NCBI GenBank assembly: GCA_032209605.1
Contig: JASFXZ010000001.1
Location: 31,500,619 to 31,564,618 of the forward strand
Length of the DNA: 64,000 nt
From: Mactromeris polynyma
Taxonomy: Eukaryota; Mollusca; Bivalvia; Venerida; Mactridae
Direction of reading: 5' to 3'
Below are positions 11,880 through 23,394 of this stretch, one piece after another. A model generated the notes under the pieces. The model had not been told where the DNA came from and searched no databases. It saw nothing but the letters and a program-made list of their open reading frames with translations. A program made the translations under genes and the position numbers. Numbering within the stretch: position 1 is the stretch's first letter; each line of letters begins with the position of its first letter.

Positions 11880-13470
11880 AACAGAGAAAATATAATATAT
11901 AGCGCACGTCAATCTTTGATATAGTAATCACCAACACAAATGACAAGTCCTGGATGCAACGAACATAATAGCTATATGCTGCTTCTCATTTATAAGAACC
12001 AATTTAAATAAGGGAGAAAAATACGAAAACTATTTTCAACATTTTAAAAATAATCTTAAAACTTGATTTTCGATACCTTAAAAATCAAGTAACTTCATCG
12101 CGAAATATCTTTTACAAATTTGGACATACATTTAAGATACAAGCTTGGACAAACAATGAGCAAGAGCCTAAACTGTGTCTGGATACCTCCGTTACTTGGA
12201 ACAAACACAAAATGTAGTCGATAATTCAATCATCAATCTGAAAACCAACATGATCAAAACATACTCGCCGTATAGAGGTAGTAAGTGTAACCATACTATA
12301 CAATAATTTTGTGACGTTCGATTTTGTTCTTGACAATTCGTTCTTTGTTGTTTATCTCGTATTTACATGGACTGTACATCTGGTAACAGAACAGTATCTG
12401 CAATCGAGTATCAAACTAGTTATACAGCATTAGTCTTGGACGGAAAACAAGACATTCTTATATCTGTTTTTGATATAGTAATATATCTTTATGCCAAGAA
12501 AAACAGTTCATGATACGTGTAGTAATAAATCAAACATGCGCAACCCCCAGGAATCTCTATAGTTGTATGATTGGTATGTCTGCACGTGCCACAATCATAC
12601 ATATATTCAAGTATTGTATTCTATAGTTTTGTGAGGTGTACACACATACCAACATATCACACAGTCTATATATTTTAGCTCGACTATTCCATGAAGAGAT
12701 GTTAACTTAACACTCTTGTTGCTCTGTAGTGTAGTCATGTGTCGTTCCATTTTCAGGTTTTTGAGTTCGTTGATGACGTTGTGATGTTTGGCTTACTTGT
12801 CATTTAGTTCTCCTTTGTTGTCGTTTATGATCGCACAGGCCATTCCTTGCGCCCCTTCTCCCTTGCATGTTTACCCTTACGTCTCCTCGGTGCCTCGTAT
12901 TTTGTGGACAGTTGTTTTCTGGGGGTCTGTGTGGGGATGCATTGTCTTGTGTATGTGGCGTTCCCTGTAGCATCATTTTTCACTGCAGCTAAATATACAT
13001 GTATATATATATAATATATATATATATACATTTTTTACTTTTAAGTTTTAATAGCCAAACCTTTCTATTGTCAGAAGAAAACAGTTTTTTCAGTTTTAAA
13101 GAGAAATTTCTTGCTAAAACCTGTTCAGGTATTTGAATTATTCACATAACACCCCCTAGCACCAGAATAATGCACTACAAGAAAAGGGAAAGTGATTGGT
13201 AAGATGTAACACATATTCATAGACAGCATATTTTGGATTGTATATTGATAAAAGAATGATTTTAATCAGTGGTACAAAGCTGAGGGAAGTGACTGTTTCT
13301 ATGGGCCTCAATGATGATAAGATTATATCCCACAAATTTATTTACTCCAGTGCTAAACATGATACAAAACAACAAGTACCTGAAGCTACAAGAACTAAAT
13401 TCATTAATTCATTTCGTGGCATTGAAGAGTTAACGTATTTAAGCGGATATTCGAGCGGCTTGTGAAACAA
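11880..13470 (+). repeat. C1q upstream block, unit 2
   Basis: Homologous to 5880-7560. It keeps the CTCCTCGGTGCC repeat (12835-12975) and a (TA)n tract near 12998-13030. It lacks the 2-kb element of units 3 and 4; the intact target TTGACAATTCGTTC is at 12330-12345. The promoter-proximal part has GAAAAGGGAAAGTGA near 13180, an interferon-response-like motif also present in units 3 and 4 (inference only). Confidence 0.65.
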
Positions 13471-13487
13471 ACACTCTTGTGTTCCTG

Positions 13488-13495
13488 TATAAATA
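13488..13495 (+). promoter_or_regulatory. TATA box of C1q copy 2
   Basis: TATAAATA, 61 bases before the ATG at 13549, embedded in the conserved context CCTGTATAAATAAACG. Confidence 0.8.
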
Positions 13496-13548
13496 AACGT
13501 AGCAATCCCGACTTGTTTAGTTACTTACTCAGTGTTATAAGTTATAAG

Positions 13549-16424
13549 ATGTTTCACAACAAAATGTCTACTTTCGCATATGTCGTCTGCTTTCTTTTTT
13601 GTTCATGTTCGGGATTAAACCTTGAACAATCTTGTTCTAAATTTCATTATGAAGAACAAACACTCGAGAAATTAATTCGATTGCAGCTGTTTGTTGAAAG
13701 AACCAAGGAGGAAATGGACGTAACACAGAACAAAGTGATGGATACTCTTTCCGAATTATCCAAGGAACGTGAAGGGATTAAAGTAGACGTGCACGCCGCG
13801 ATGGATGAAGTCAATCAAGTGAAGAGTAACGCTGAAAAGGAAATGACAACTTTAAAGAAGCATTATTCGGATACCATCGACAGTTATGCTAAAGAAACAG
13901 CAGAAATAAAGGGTACGCAGAAACCATTGTAAAGTCATAAGAATGTTTTATTTTTAGTTGACCGTATAAAAACAATACGTTTATGTTTCTTTTCTTGATC
14001 GATGACTAATGAAACCCATTATGTACCCATAATGCATAATCGTGTGCATAGAAATGTCTTTGTGGGACATACGTGGAGTCCCCCACTTTTATGTTGTTGT
14101 TGTTTTTCAGACAAGCGGTTTGGGTACTGTAGAAAAAGAGACTGGTGTACAATGGGTGTAAAATCGTGGTTAAAGAATATTTTTGTCTACAACCGCTTTA
14201 ATATTCAACTATCTCGTATTGATGAAAGTCGATGTGTTTAACTTGTTTGTAATTTTGACTAAACCAAGGGCCATAACTTTGGTTTTACTGATGGCAAACC
14301 CCGGATGCAAAACTGTGTATGTTATTAGCCCTCTATGGTTGGTTTTCTGAGGGATATATCAATTGTTGAATGGCGGGAGTCTTGATATAAACGGCATTTC
14401 TTGATTATTTGTGTCATTTTTGGTGAATGAATTTACTCGAATAGTCGAGTATTAACTTCTAATTTGATAATATGGATATATCGTGCAGTCTTGCATTGGA
14501 AGAGCGTTCCAGGACATTCAGTCCTTTGATTAATGTTTGCGACACAAATTCTCAGTGTACAGGAGAGAAGGCTATTTTACAATGTCAGGGTCATAACTGC
14601 TTTTATTGATTTACTCCCAGATTTAAACCCGTGTTCAACTTTTTACACATTTATTACACTAAATAACTTTTAAATGAAGTTAAGAAATCAAATGAAAGAA
14701 TAATATATATCCCGTTGTCTCGAATTCTCGGGGATTTAATGAGTAATAGTTTAATGTCTACCAACAGTTTCGAAAACAATAGAATTATTCTAGATTTCTC
14801 GTATTCTCGGGGAATTTTCATTTGTTGCTAAGGCTGATCGCTATGTGCGTATAATGTTCTACAGTTCATTTCAGTTTTTTTAAACATGGTTTAATGTCTA
14901 TAAAGTGAATTGAAATTTAATTTCATAATATATTTAACAAGTAAACATTAACCAGTTCAAAAAATAAACAGTAATTTAGATTCAATTAAAAACAACAACA
15001 ACTGTTGAATATATTGAAACTTTGTTTATTGAAAATCTAATTATGGCCATGGATGCTCAGGAATCCGCTGTGGCGTCTAACAACACGCACATCCGTGCAA
15101 AAACTCAGATGCACCCATACAGTGATTGCAAATATCGCACTGTGCCCACGTGACAATTTTGATGTTTTGGTTCTCACTCAACTTCGAGGGTGTGGTCTTC
15201 CCGCATACACAACATGGGACGTCCTCATCTAACTCGTCCTCAGAATACGACATGTATTACTGAATGTGTGGTTATTTTAAACTTTATAAAGCACACAATA
15301 AAATGAACTACAATTTGGTCCCTCCCCATAAAGTTTTGACCTTGTGTAAACCACAGAAGTTGCAAACTAGGCTGCCATCATAGGATTTGACCTTCAGTTC
15401 GCCTATACTGACCTTTGGCCATTTCATTCAATATATTTAAATAAAATACGAAACACATAAACAATAAATATTTTATTCGTATACAACATTGCAAAATTAC
15501 AAAAGTAGTAGATCTATCATGGATAATACAAAAACGTATGCATGATGAAATCTAAACAAAAATAAAGCAAAGGTAGAACGCAACTGGTGAACTGCACTGT
15601 ATTACAAGTTGTTTGCTACAGCTGTTAATATATATGGAGAATGACGTCATATGTGTTTGTAGACGATACTGAACGGCTCAATCGTTTTTTTGGGATAAAC
15701 TTCGTTGATTTTACAAATTTATTTGCAGTTTTTAAGCATTTTGTACATATGTTATGGGTTTATCCGTTTTTTACGCATTTTCTCTTTAATTTGAAATTAA
15801 ACTCGTTGAAAACATCGAGCTGAAAAAGTTGATGTGCTATCGGATAGTACTGAACGTCACGAGCGTCGATTCGATCCGTTTACATTATGTCACGAGAATA
15901 TGAGAAACCCCGAGAATACGAGAAATGAGGATAATTATATTATGCACTAACTCTTCCAAGTTGAATAGTTACGTGTACTTTAATGCCCATTCGTTTTTAT
16001 CTTCACAGAACCGTTAGTGACTCCAGTGGTAGCCTTCAAGAGCCATATAGTGACGGACAAAGCCATGACAGATAACAAAATAGTTGTGTTTAGTACAAAC
16101 CTATTAAATACCGATGGTTCCTACGACAACAAGACCGGTATATTCACAGCTCCGCTAGGTGGCGTGTACATCTTCACAGCTCAAATCTGTCTAACCCCAA
16201 AAGTGCAATCTTACTATTCAATAAACGTTGGAGGAACAGACATGAGTTCTGCTCTTCTAGGCGATCAAAACTATAGTGCATGTTACACTCTCGACACCAT
16301 CGTGAAAGTGGAGAAGGGAACTGAGATAACTGTGCGCTGCAAGGCTTCTTGTGCCACTGACAGCGTCTGGGAAAATTCTTACTCCAGAAACATTTTTTCT
16401 GGAGTTTTAATACATGAAATTTAA
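13549..16424 (+). CDS. Secreted coiled-coil C1q-domain protein, copy 2
   Basis: Exons 13549-13912 and 16009-16424 encode 259 residues. The junction is phase 1 (AAAGG|GTACGC; CTTCACAG|AACCG). The protein has a signal peptide, a coiled coil with EGIKVDVHAAMDEVNQ, then the C1q head. The head carries four Cys: AQIC, ACYT, VRCK and ASC. Relative to copy 1 the loop residues differ most (MSSALLGDQNYSACYT; KASCATDSVWEN), while exon 1 is nearly identical. The intron is 2096 bases because a DNA transposon of about 1.2 kb (14711-15930) sits in it, as in copy 4. An AATAAA occurs at 16806, about 380 bases after the stop. All key positions look intact. Confidence 0.93.
14711..15930. mobile_element. DNA transposon remnant in C1q copy 2 intron
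   Basis: Terminal inverted repeats of 23 bases with five mismatches start with CCCGTTGTCTCGAATTCTCG on the left and end with CGAGAATACGAGAAATGAGG on the right. A further internal copy of the end motif lies near 14792. The element is absent from the introns of copies 1, 3 and 5, which run straight from the AT-rich stretch into TATTATGCACTAAC. It is present in copy 4 (38818-40046). It carries a minus-strand zinc-finger frame (15077-15253). The superfamily was not resolved because the flanks are AT-rich. Confidence 0.75.
15077..15253 (-). pseudogene. Transposase-type C-terminal zinc-finger remnant
   Basis: A 58-codon frame from ATG to TAG begins MSYSEDELDEDVPCCVCGK and continues with a TWAQCDICNHC stretch ending in HGCACC. 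The order Cys-x2-Cys, then Trp-x-Gln-Cys-Asp-x2-Cys, then His and Cys resembles the PHD-like zinc module at the C-terminus of several DNA-transposon transposases. The catalytic domain is absent, so this is a leftover of a non-autonomous element. An intact homologous frame sits at 39177-39353. The zinc-module reading is by pattern; the transposase assignment is from family knowledge. Confidence 0.5.
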
Positions 16425-16921
16425 CAACTTATCAACTGTTACCATTTACTATTCCTTTTGATACTTAATTGTAGTAGTTTTACATTGTGTGCCGGTTAGA
16501 AGTGTGTCTAGAATTGTGTCAATTGTGTTGTATTCATATCGGAATGTTAAATAGCTTTTTCATTTTACGTTTGCTCATTGAACAACGGTTTATAACTACG
16601 TAGAAGGTTTTCCCCTAGCGCTTTCGAGTGATTTCACTTTCTTATTTTATCGATACTAACTTGGACCAATATATTGGTTCCATACAATCATAGATAAAGC
16701 TCCATTGCTTATGATAAACGGTATGAGGCAATATCTTCGATACGTAGCTTCGGGTGCTTTGGAAGCCAAGCGTTAATTATTTTATCGGTATCATTTCTTC
16801 ATATTAATAAATGAAATAACGATCCTGACATTTATGCATATATAATTTTAGATTTTTTATTCAAAATCCCACTTTATACGTTGATAGCTCTGAATGACCT
16901 AGTCACTCCATGACTAACATA

Positions 16922-17966
16922 CTGTGGATTCATTAATTTTCGTTGGTACCAAATTTCGTGGTTTTGTCAAAATGGGCATTTCGTGGGGTACTTGAATTCG
17001 TGGTTTTTTGATTTTTGAAGCATAAATTAAAAAAGTAGTCTATAAGTCCAAAACAAATAAAATATATATGTCAATTAGAAAACAGTGACACGGACCCGAA
17101 AGATATACAGGTATTTTCTCACCTTTCATTGTTATCGATGTTACATCGTGTGGCCCCGTTCCCTTAGTTAGCCACACTATGCAAGTGTCAATTAACACAT
17201 TATATTGAGAATTATCTACCTATTGTTTACATCACATGTCATTTAAATATGTCAATTAAGCACCAGTTAATCTGGCGCTAAACGAATTAACAATCAGTCA
17301 ATAAAAGTTAATGCAAATCATCTTCGAAATCACTCGCTTTTGAGAAACCAAACTATCGTCTACACACAAGCTAAATATAGAATTATGTTGATGTCGTGGC
17401 TAAAGTCCGGTAACGTCGTTACACGGTTACCGTCAACTCCGGGGTTACCGAATCCAGAAGATGCTGCATCACCAAGAGAGGCTCGTACATTTCAAGCAGC
17501 CAACGACTACGTAGATATACAATCAGAAAGTCAGAAGCAGTCCAGAAAAAGAAAGCGGGGAGATTACGGCCACTACGATGACGAGTCAAGGGCTAAAAGT
17601 GTACTGTACTTGGAAGTAGAGCTGCTAAATATAGCACACCAGATCAACAACATCATCACAGAACTGACTACTCAACTTAATAATGACGAAGAATATATAA
17701 CAAACATAAATAGTAAAAGCATTAATAGTTTATTGTTATCAAATATTTACATTATATATACACCAACATGCTTATAAACTGACACAATTCACGGGAGGTA
17801 ACCGCGTGTTAGCGGCGATGTTTATCTGGAGTGTACTAGTTTTCGGACATAGACTTTTCGGATACGATCGTAAAACAAAATTTTCGTTGGGTACTTGAAT
17901 TCGTGGATAAGCTCAACCACGAAATCCACGAAATTTAATGTTCAACGAAAATTAATGAATCCACAG
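16922..17966 (+). mobile_element. 1,045-bp TIR element, TA target, unit 2 only
   Basis: Perfect 24-base terminal inverted repeats, CTGTGGATTCATTAATTTTC plus GTTG, are flanked by a TA duplication (16920-16921 and 17967-17968). Unit 4 has the empty site, CTAACATAGATTGTG (about 41028-41042), at the matching position, which proves the insertion and its boundaries. The motif GTACTTGAATTCGTGG is repeated near both ends. TA target and ends suit a Tc1/mariner/pogo-like element. It postdates the unit 2/unit 4 duplication. Confidence 0.9.
17391..17777 (+). pseudogene. Truncated transposon-encoded N-terminal protein
   Basis: A 128-codon frame within the TIR element; an upstream in-frame ATG is at 17385. 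It begins MSWLKSGNVVTRLPSTPG and contains a basic segment, SRKRKRGDYGHYDDESRAK. The KRKRG-x-Y-x2-Y-D-x-E-x-RAK pattern recalls DNA-binding N-termini of transposon-associated proteins in cnidarian and mollusc genomes (from memory, moderate certainty). The continuation after RAK is not the expected helix-turn-helix, and the frame ends in AT-rich sequence. The element has therefore lost its catalytic part and depends on help in trans. No splice sites were evident. Confidence 0.45.
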
Positions 17967-18216
17967 TAGATTGTGTAGAATCAAAGTAAAAGGAGCACCA
18001 TTAGGATGAACGGTTTTATATTCGAATTGATCTAGCAATGCAGAGTAATGATATTTACTTTAAATATTGGCCAGGAAGGTTAATGACTAGCCATATATAA
18101 AATTCACTGTGTTGACTTTGCTGAATCACATTGCTAATGAGTACTATTTGGAATGGTTCTTCGATAGTTAAGGGGATAAGACAGCGATTGCAATCACAAT
18201 AAAAAACGAACATTAA

Positions 18217-18404
18217 CAGTGTAAAGTGAAACCTCTACAGCTGTAGACCGCCTGAATAATAACACCACATCAATGTTACGAACACAATTTTGAAGTCCTT
18301 TTTCACTATTTTACTCTTTATTCGACCTCAATATTTAGACCACCTCAACATTAAGACCCGTTTGCTAGGGTACCAAGGTTGGTGTTATTATTGAGGTTTT
18401 ACTG
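18217..18404. mobile_element. MITE with CAGT...AAACCTC ends, unit 2
   Basis: Inverted ends (CAGTGTAAAGTGAAACCTC on the left; GAGGTTTTACTG followed by TA on the right) enclose AAGACC/GGTCTT-type segments. The same insertion lies in unit 4 at 41281-41478. It is related to the MITE at 23703-23866 and to fragments near 11815, 24805, 34315 and 55785. Confidence 0.6.
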
Positions 18405-18769
18405 TATATGTGAGACATTTCCCGCTGTTCAACACTTCAACATCGATAGAAACAAAAAAAGTAATTTTGTATCAACAACTTTTTTCTTACCTCAAACAAA
18501 GATACTATACATCCAGATAAAATACAATATACGTACTAGCAAAAAAGTACTAACCGCATGACTAGATTTAATGACATTTTTTAAGTTTTTGAACATGGCC
18601 ATTGGTTACCTGATACATTGTTATTGGCTAAATGGGCCAGTGTCGTAGTGTTGCATAACACCATTGTTGGGATTTTTTTTATTTCGATCAGATTGCCGAG
18701 AACCTATCCATTCTGTCACTTTATATAGTGTTCAGGTTATTTCCTGCCCAGTTTCGGCCTATTGTTGCC

Positions 18770-18998
18770 AGCTGTCTTGACTTGTCCTGTCATCTTTTCC
18801 ATACATTAATTCCCCCCTCCTTCACTGTCCACTTTGATTCTCCTAGTTATTCCTTATGGTATGTCAGGCCATTCCGTGTGCCTCTGTTCCTTAACGTATG
18901 TACCCTTTAACCTCATCAAGTGCCTTGTATTTTGTGGATTGTGGTTTTCCCGGAGGTCTGTATGGGGAGGCACTGTCTTATGTATGTGGCGTTCCCTG
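18770..18998 (+). repeat. Interspersed CTCCTCGGTGCC-type repeat, diverged copy
   Basis: Shares GGCATTGTCTTGTGTATGTG- and GGCGTTCCCTGTAGC-like segments with the promoter-upstream blocks at 6950-7125, 12835-12975, 50560-50765 and 61455-61685. The unit 4 equivalent is at 41850-42070. About 200-290 bases long; no coding evidence and no terminal repeats found. It may be an old SINE/LINE fragment. Confidence 0.55.
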
Positions 18999-18999
18999 T

Positions 19000-20900
19000 A
19001 GCTAATTATTCTCTCTCTTCTGTGACCTTATAAGTAACGCATATTTTTTAATCTGCGGGAAAAATAATCTTGGCTACAGCGATATTCGGATACAACTATA
19101 TTTGTCTTAGAGGCCCCTGAATATCGTTTTTCATTTATGTATGGCGGTCAGTTTATCTAACCAGTGATCCCGGGTTGCCAACCAGTACAAATAAGTTATT
19201 CTGCAACAACTGGCAACTTTACCACATGAATACGAGTTGCCGAGGACATCATACCTTTGGATGCAATCATTTCATCCAGTTGTCAAAGAGAATAATATTT
19301 TTTATATGCCTAATCGGGGTACTAGTACTTGAACCTATGACTTCAAGATTGACAGCTGAGTACTGTACTGTTTGAATCGATCCAATCACATATTCATTGC
19401 TGGAGAAATAGTATCAGTTGTTTAGTTGTTCGGTAGAACAACTAGTTCTACGGCAATTTTCGACAGTCGCATCGCCTTAATACGAAAACTACTTTTTCCG
19501 GAAGTGGCGCAAGAATAACAGGTAAGTGAATCGGTTAAAAATAGTTCAACACCTGAGCGTAACCTGCATAACATACTCAATACTGGTAGTAATCTTTACT
19601 GCGCAATTAAATTTAATGGTTCAACAATGGACAATAATGATTCGTACCTTATATGTTATACAAAACCAGTGTTCAATAGCGAACAACTATGTACAGTGTT
19701 TTCAGCGTTTTGATTTAAAATGCGACCAAATTCAAATCCGAACTGGAGCAGCATAATGCGGTGAAGGAAGTGTAAACTAAGACGAAAATAATTTTGACAA
19801 AACCGGTTATTATCATTGAAAATGTTAATACTAGATCCAATAACATTTCCTCACAAGTAAGCGAGATATTTTATACAATCATAATGATCATAATAATAAT
19901 TATGCAAGATTGATAACGGATATCTGTTCCTGTCGTATATTGGAATGTCAGAACACGATCCTGAGTCTCGAGTAACCATCCCACTACATGTAAATACAAT
20001 AGAAAGTTGATGCAAGAGATCAAAGTTGCCGGGAAATATGTTTAGCAAATAAATATTGTGAAATAAAGGGAATATGTAGAAAAATAAAACAAAAGTGACG
20101 TAATAATACAAACTGAATTTTGCAAACATTGAACATGCAATATTTTTGTGTAAGAAATGCACATAATTATACATTATTGATGCAAATAACAACAAAGGGC
20201 AAAATCATCTTTTTCTTTGGAAAAAATATCATAAACAGCCTTTAATAAAAATGCAGTACACATAAGATGAAACTACATTCAACATTAGAAAGTTATTCTC
20301 TTCCTTTTTTGCTAAAGAACCTGTTTCTCAATATTACTGATGGTGTTAAATTGGAAATATAACAGCCAGACTAACTTCTGTAGGCATATACATATACGTC
20401 TTTCTATGAGACTGTTTCGGACAATAATACACAAAATAACCTCAAATATTAGATCCTGTAGAAAATGCTCTATTACATCATAGAGGCACCCCGTCATAAG
20501 CCTAAAATGTATTTTTACCAAAATATTGCCAGCATGTAATGAACATGTTAGTCAGGGTTTGTCCACATCGGTGGTAAACCACTGCATGAACAGCTACTCC
20601 TAATCAGAATCCCTCCCCCCAATATCGAAGCTATTGCTAGCGTCAGCACATTACGTTTGCCGTTGGCCTGACTTATACCACAAGACAACAATCAAACATT
20701 ACAAAATTAAGCTAGTATTTAAACTTATCTTAGGTCTTTAAATAGCGATTTCGTAATTTCTGCGAGCGGGAAATGTTTATGAATGAAAGCGGACATTTTT
20801 TATGAATGAAATCGTATCGACGATAGTAACCGCTAGGTGATTTATCGTTGTGCCGCAATATTAACGCATGCGCAAAACGGGCAGATGTTAATGGAAAGGA
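19000..20900. other. Duplicated AT-rich spacer, unit 2
   Basis: Collinear with about 42075-43820 and 44307-44460 in unit 4. A minus-strand frame of 114 codons (19851-20195) has a matching frame in unit 4, but it is Tyr/Phe/Ile-rich, lacks motifs and its changes look neutral. I see no gene. Confidence 0.5.
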
Positions 20901-20903
20901 TTA

Positions 20904-21397
20904 TCAGAAAAGAAATAATAACAATCGAAAGGATTTTTTCCAAATCCGAGCCCCATGAGCATGATGAAAAAAAAAAATATAGAGTCGCCAAGTATTTATA
21001 ATATGTATTGGACATAATTGTACTGTCAATAAACGGTACTTAGAAGGACTGGGTGGCTTCGGCCCTCGCAGACGAGCAGATTTTGGTATATTTCCGGTTG
21101 CAACCGGAAGTCTCGAGAGACGTCCTGTTGATGCTCTGGACGATTCAATGCCTGATAAAAATGGTCTCTCCACTTCAATAGAAGGGGTCAATGCTCGGCT
21201 GCAAGAAGTTGGCGAGACATTTCCCTCTTCTGTTTGAGTTTGAAGCAATATTGGCGTAGGAATATTGCTGTTTCTTCCGCTCGCGCGTCCACTCCTGGAC
21301 ATGCGGGGTGTGATGGGTATTTTGGTACCAATGTACAATCCGGCAGCAGACGAACATGGAGAAGTGGACACAGATGTTGATTTAATGCTGTATGGAC
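20904..21397 (-). CDS. SxIP-like Ser/Pro/Arg-rich protein, exon b, unit 2
   Basis: An acceptor, CCATTTTCTTAG, precedes the first base at 21397. The exon starts with two bases that complete a codon left by exon a (23166-23394), so phases fit. The translation is rich in Ser, Pro and Arg, with GTKIPITPR and GRNSNIPTP, both of the [ST]-x-I-P form bound by EB-type microtubule-tip proteins, then SRLPVATGNIPKSARLRG. The frame stays open to 20904, but true coding may end near SPSKYR (about 21040, weak AA|GTACCG donor); the unit 4 proximal copy has a stop exactly there. Parent gene not recognised. It may be a passenger fragment or pseudogene. Confidence 0.5.
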
Positions 21398-21867
21398 CTA
21401 AGAAAATGGATAAAACAAAAAGGATACTAAATAAAACATTAAACGACAGAAGGACAAAAGACAATATCCGTTAAATATTTTTCCAGGCGTGGTTATGACT
21501 AAATGTCAGGTTTAGCGCTTGTGGTACGGGTTTTAATTGGGCAGCATGGAATCTAGTCATTTTAGGTCATGGACACAGTCATTTCCAACACTAATAATGA
21601 CGACGGTGAAACAACGACTACAGTAATAAAAGTTTACTCAATCAGGCAGATAACTACGTAGTAGATGAAATTGGATACATTACTTTATGAAACATAAGCG
21701 TAAGAATACCATATATCCATGACAACAAACAATGAAGTGCAGATGACGTAAAACACCCAATTTTAAACCTGGACAAATGAAAGCGAACACTGTCTAACTA
21801 CAAACAGTCGACTGAAACTATGTTTTAACGGAGAAATGCGTAAACATCCGGGATTCGCACATAAAAT

Positions 21868-22127
21868 GTGTTTATTTATTATAATGTCAACCCTATTTAA
21901 AGGGCCAGCCATTTCTGACTTATGAGGCACCTACTTTCTAAGCACATTTACTTCCCGATTCCTGTCCTTTAATGCAAGCACCAGGCATGTAGGTGCACGG
22001 TAACCATTATTTAACTAGCCGGCGGCTCACCAACCGGCCATATCAGAACGGACCCCTAGCGGGATTCGAACCTTCGACCTTCCGCTCCCAAGTTGGATGC
22101 CTTAACCACTCGGCCACAGGAGACACC
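21868..22127 (-). repeat. tRNA-derived SINE, full length, unit 2
   Basis: On the minus strand it has an A box in TGGCCGAGTGGTTAAGG and a B box in GGTTCGAATCCC, followed by a body with CTAGTTAAATAATGGTTACC and a tail ATAATAAATAAACACA. Head spacing resembles a Ser/Leu-type tRNA, but the stems are broken, so it is a SINE head and not a tRNA gene. The unit 4 copy (46050-46310) was duplicated with the block. Confidence 0.8.
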
Positions 22128-22334
22128 TTTGACCTCCATTTTGAAACTCGTGCGCTGTACCGACTGAACAAAACGGGTTAGTTCACACACACACGAAGTC
22201 GACCAATCAGTGACATCTATTTTAACCGTCCATATCGTATAGACAAACTCTATGAAGTTAAAGAGGTCAAAGCCGGATAGACAACCCCATGACATTTTGC
22301 ATGTGTTATAAACAAAGACAGGAACCCATTAAAC

Positions 22335-23085
22335 ACCTAACGTTTAACTAACGTTGGATCAACGTTGGAATTCCGTCATGACGTCGGCGACCCTAATCGA
22401 ACGTCGGGTTAATGTCGGCTTCGACGTTAACCCGACGTTGTATTAGGGTCGCCGACGTTATGGTCCGATATTATATCAACGTTGAATTTAGATCAGACAC
22501 GACGTAAACTCATTCCGCGCTTATGCGAATAACTTGTTTTGATTATTATCGATAGATTACCTTGGAAGTCTGAACTAGTAATTACTAATCTTCCATAAAT
22601 AAATATTCTTGTGTAACATAACCTGCAGGAATAATGTTTTATGTAATTCGAAACCACGCAATATATTTTAGCGCGCGCTAAGAACGATAGCAAAGCAACA
22701 AATTTATTTAACGCTACGATAATTCTCGATCAGTTGCTCAATCTATTCAAACAGGTACCGTGTTTTGTTTTATTTCTGTTTACATTATTATTTTACACAT
22801 TTCTTAAAGGAAACTGATTTTAATTCTCTTATTCTTCAACCCCGAGTCTACCGTAATGTGTTTTCGTGACATCTCCGGACCAGCGTTGGATAAAGAAGAT
22901 ATTTTGGTTGGATTAACGTCGGGTAATGGTTCGATTTACGTTTGGGTAATGGTTGGATTATAGTCGTACCCCGACGTTGATCAAACGTTGGGGTATGACG
23001 TCTAAAAAACTTTCAAATCCAACCATAATTCAACGTTAATCCAATGTTTGTGTCCAACGTTTACACAAAGTTCACTCAACGTCAA
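22335..23085. repeat. Palindrome-rich AACGTTGG element, unit 2
   Basis: About 750 bases with many direct and inverted copies of CAACGTTGGAT-type words at both ends. A strong hairpin lies at 22381-22458 (arms ACGTCGGCGACCCTAAT and its complement). A second hairpin at about 22965-23001 pairs TACCCCGACGTTGATC with AAACGTTGGGGTA. It sits between exons a and b of the minus-strand gene. Probably a non-autonomous DNA element with compound ends; the superfamily is unknown. Confidence 0.6.
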
Positions 23086-23165
23086 ATATTTACTCGGAAT
23101 GTGGAACAAAATGACATACATTTTCTTGAAGGACTAAGTTTTATAATATAAAGAAAGTATCTTAC

Positions 23166-23394
23166 TGTTGGTACGACTGTCTGGTATCTCAATTCTGCTC
23201 TGTGTTTGCACGGGAATTTTGCTCCTCATGACACGTGCAGATGGAGGAAGATCAACAGCAAGGTTATCACGTGACAACATGGTCATGTGACCTTCTCTTG
23301 CTGGTGACCGCTGGCAGTTCTCTCTACCAGGGTACTGGTACTCTCTACTAGGAGGGCCAGGGTTAGTAAAGGCATCTGGGAGGGGCATCATGCA
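23166..23394 (-). CDS. SxIP-like Ser/Pro/Arg-rich protein, exon a, unit 2
   Basis: A 229-base internal exon with a strong acceptor, TTTTGTTTTCTTTCAG, and donor AACA|GTAAGA. It enters in phase 0 and leaves in phase 1, matching exon b. It encodes MPLPDAFTNPGPPSREYQY, then AVDLPPSARVMRSKIPVQTQ and SRIEIPDSRTN. RSKIPVQTQ is an S-x-I-P site in a basic setting, so the joined protein has several such sites, suggesting microtubule plus-end association (inference). No upstream exon is found before the duplicated block ends at 24121. The unit 4 exon (47336-47564) keeps length, frame and splice sites. Confidence 0.55.

Noticed and set aside
17391..17777. A host nuclear protein gene (basic KRKRG motif)
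   Set aside because: It lies wholly inside a TIR element that is absent from the sister unit.
19851..20195. A 114-codon minus-strand frame conserved in unit 4 (42953-43297)
   Set aside because: Conservation is explained by the recent duplication; composition is AT-driven and there are no splice or start features.
22050..22127. A tRNA gene (Ser/Leu-like) on the minus strand
   Set aside because: A and B boxes are present but stems do not pair, and the sequence continues into a SINE body repeated elsewhere in the window.
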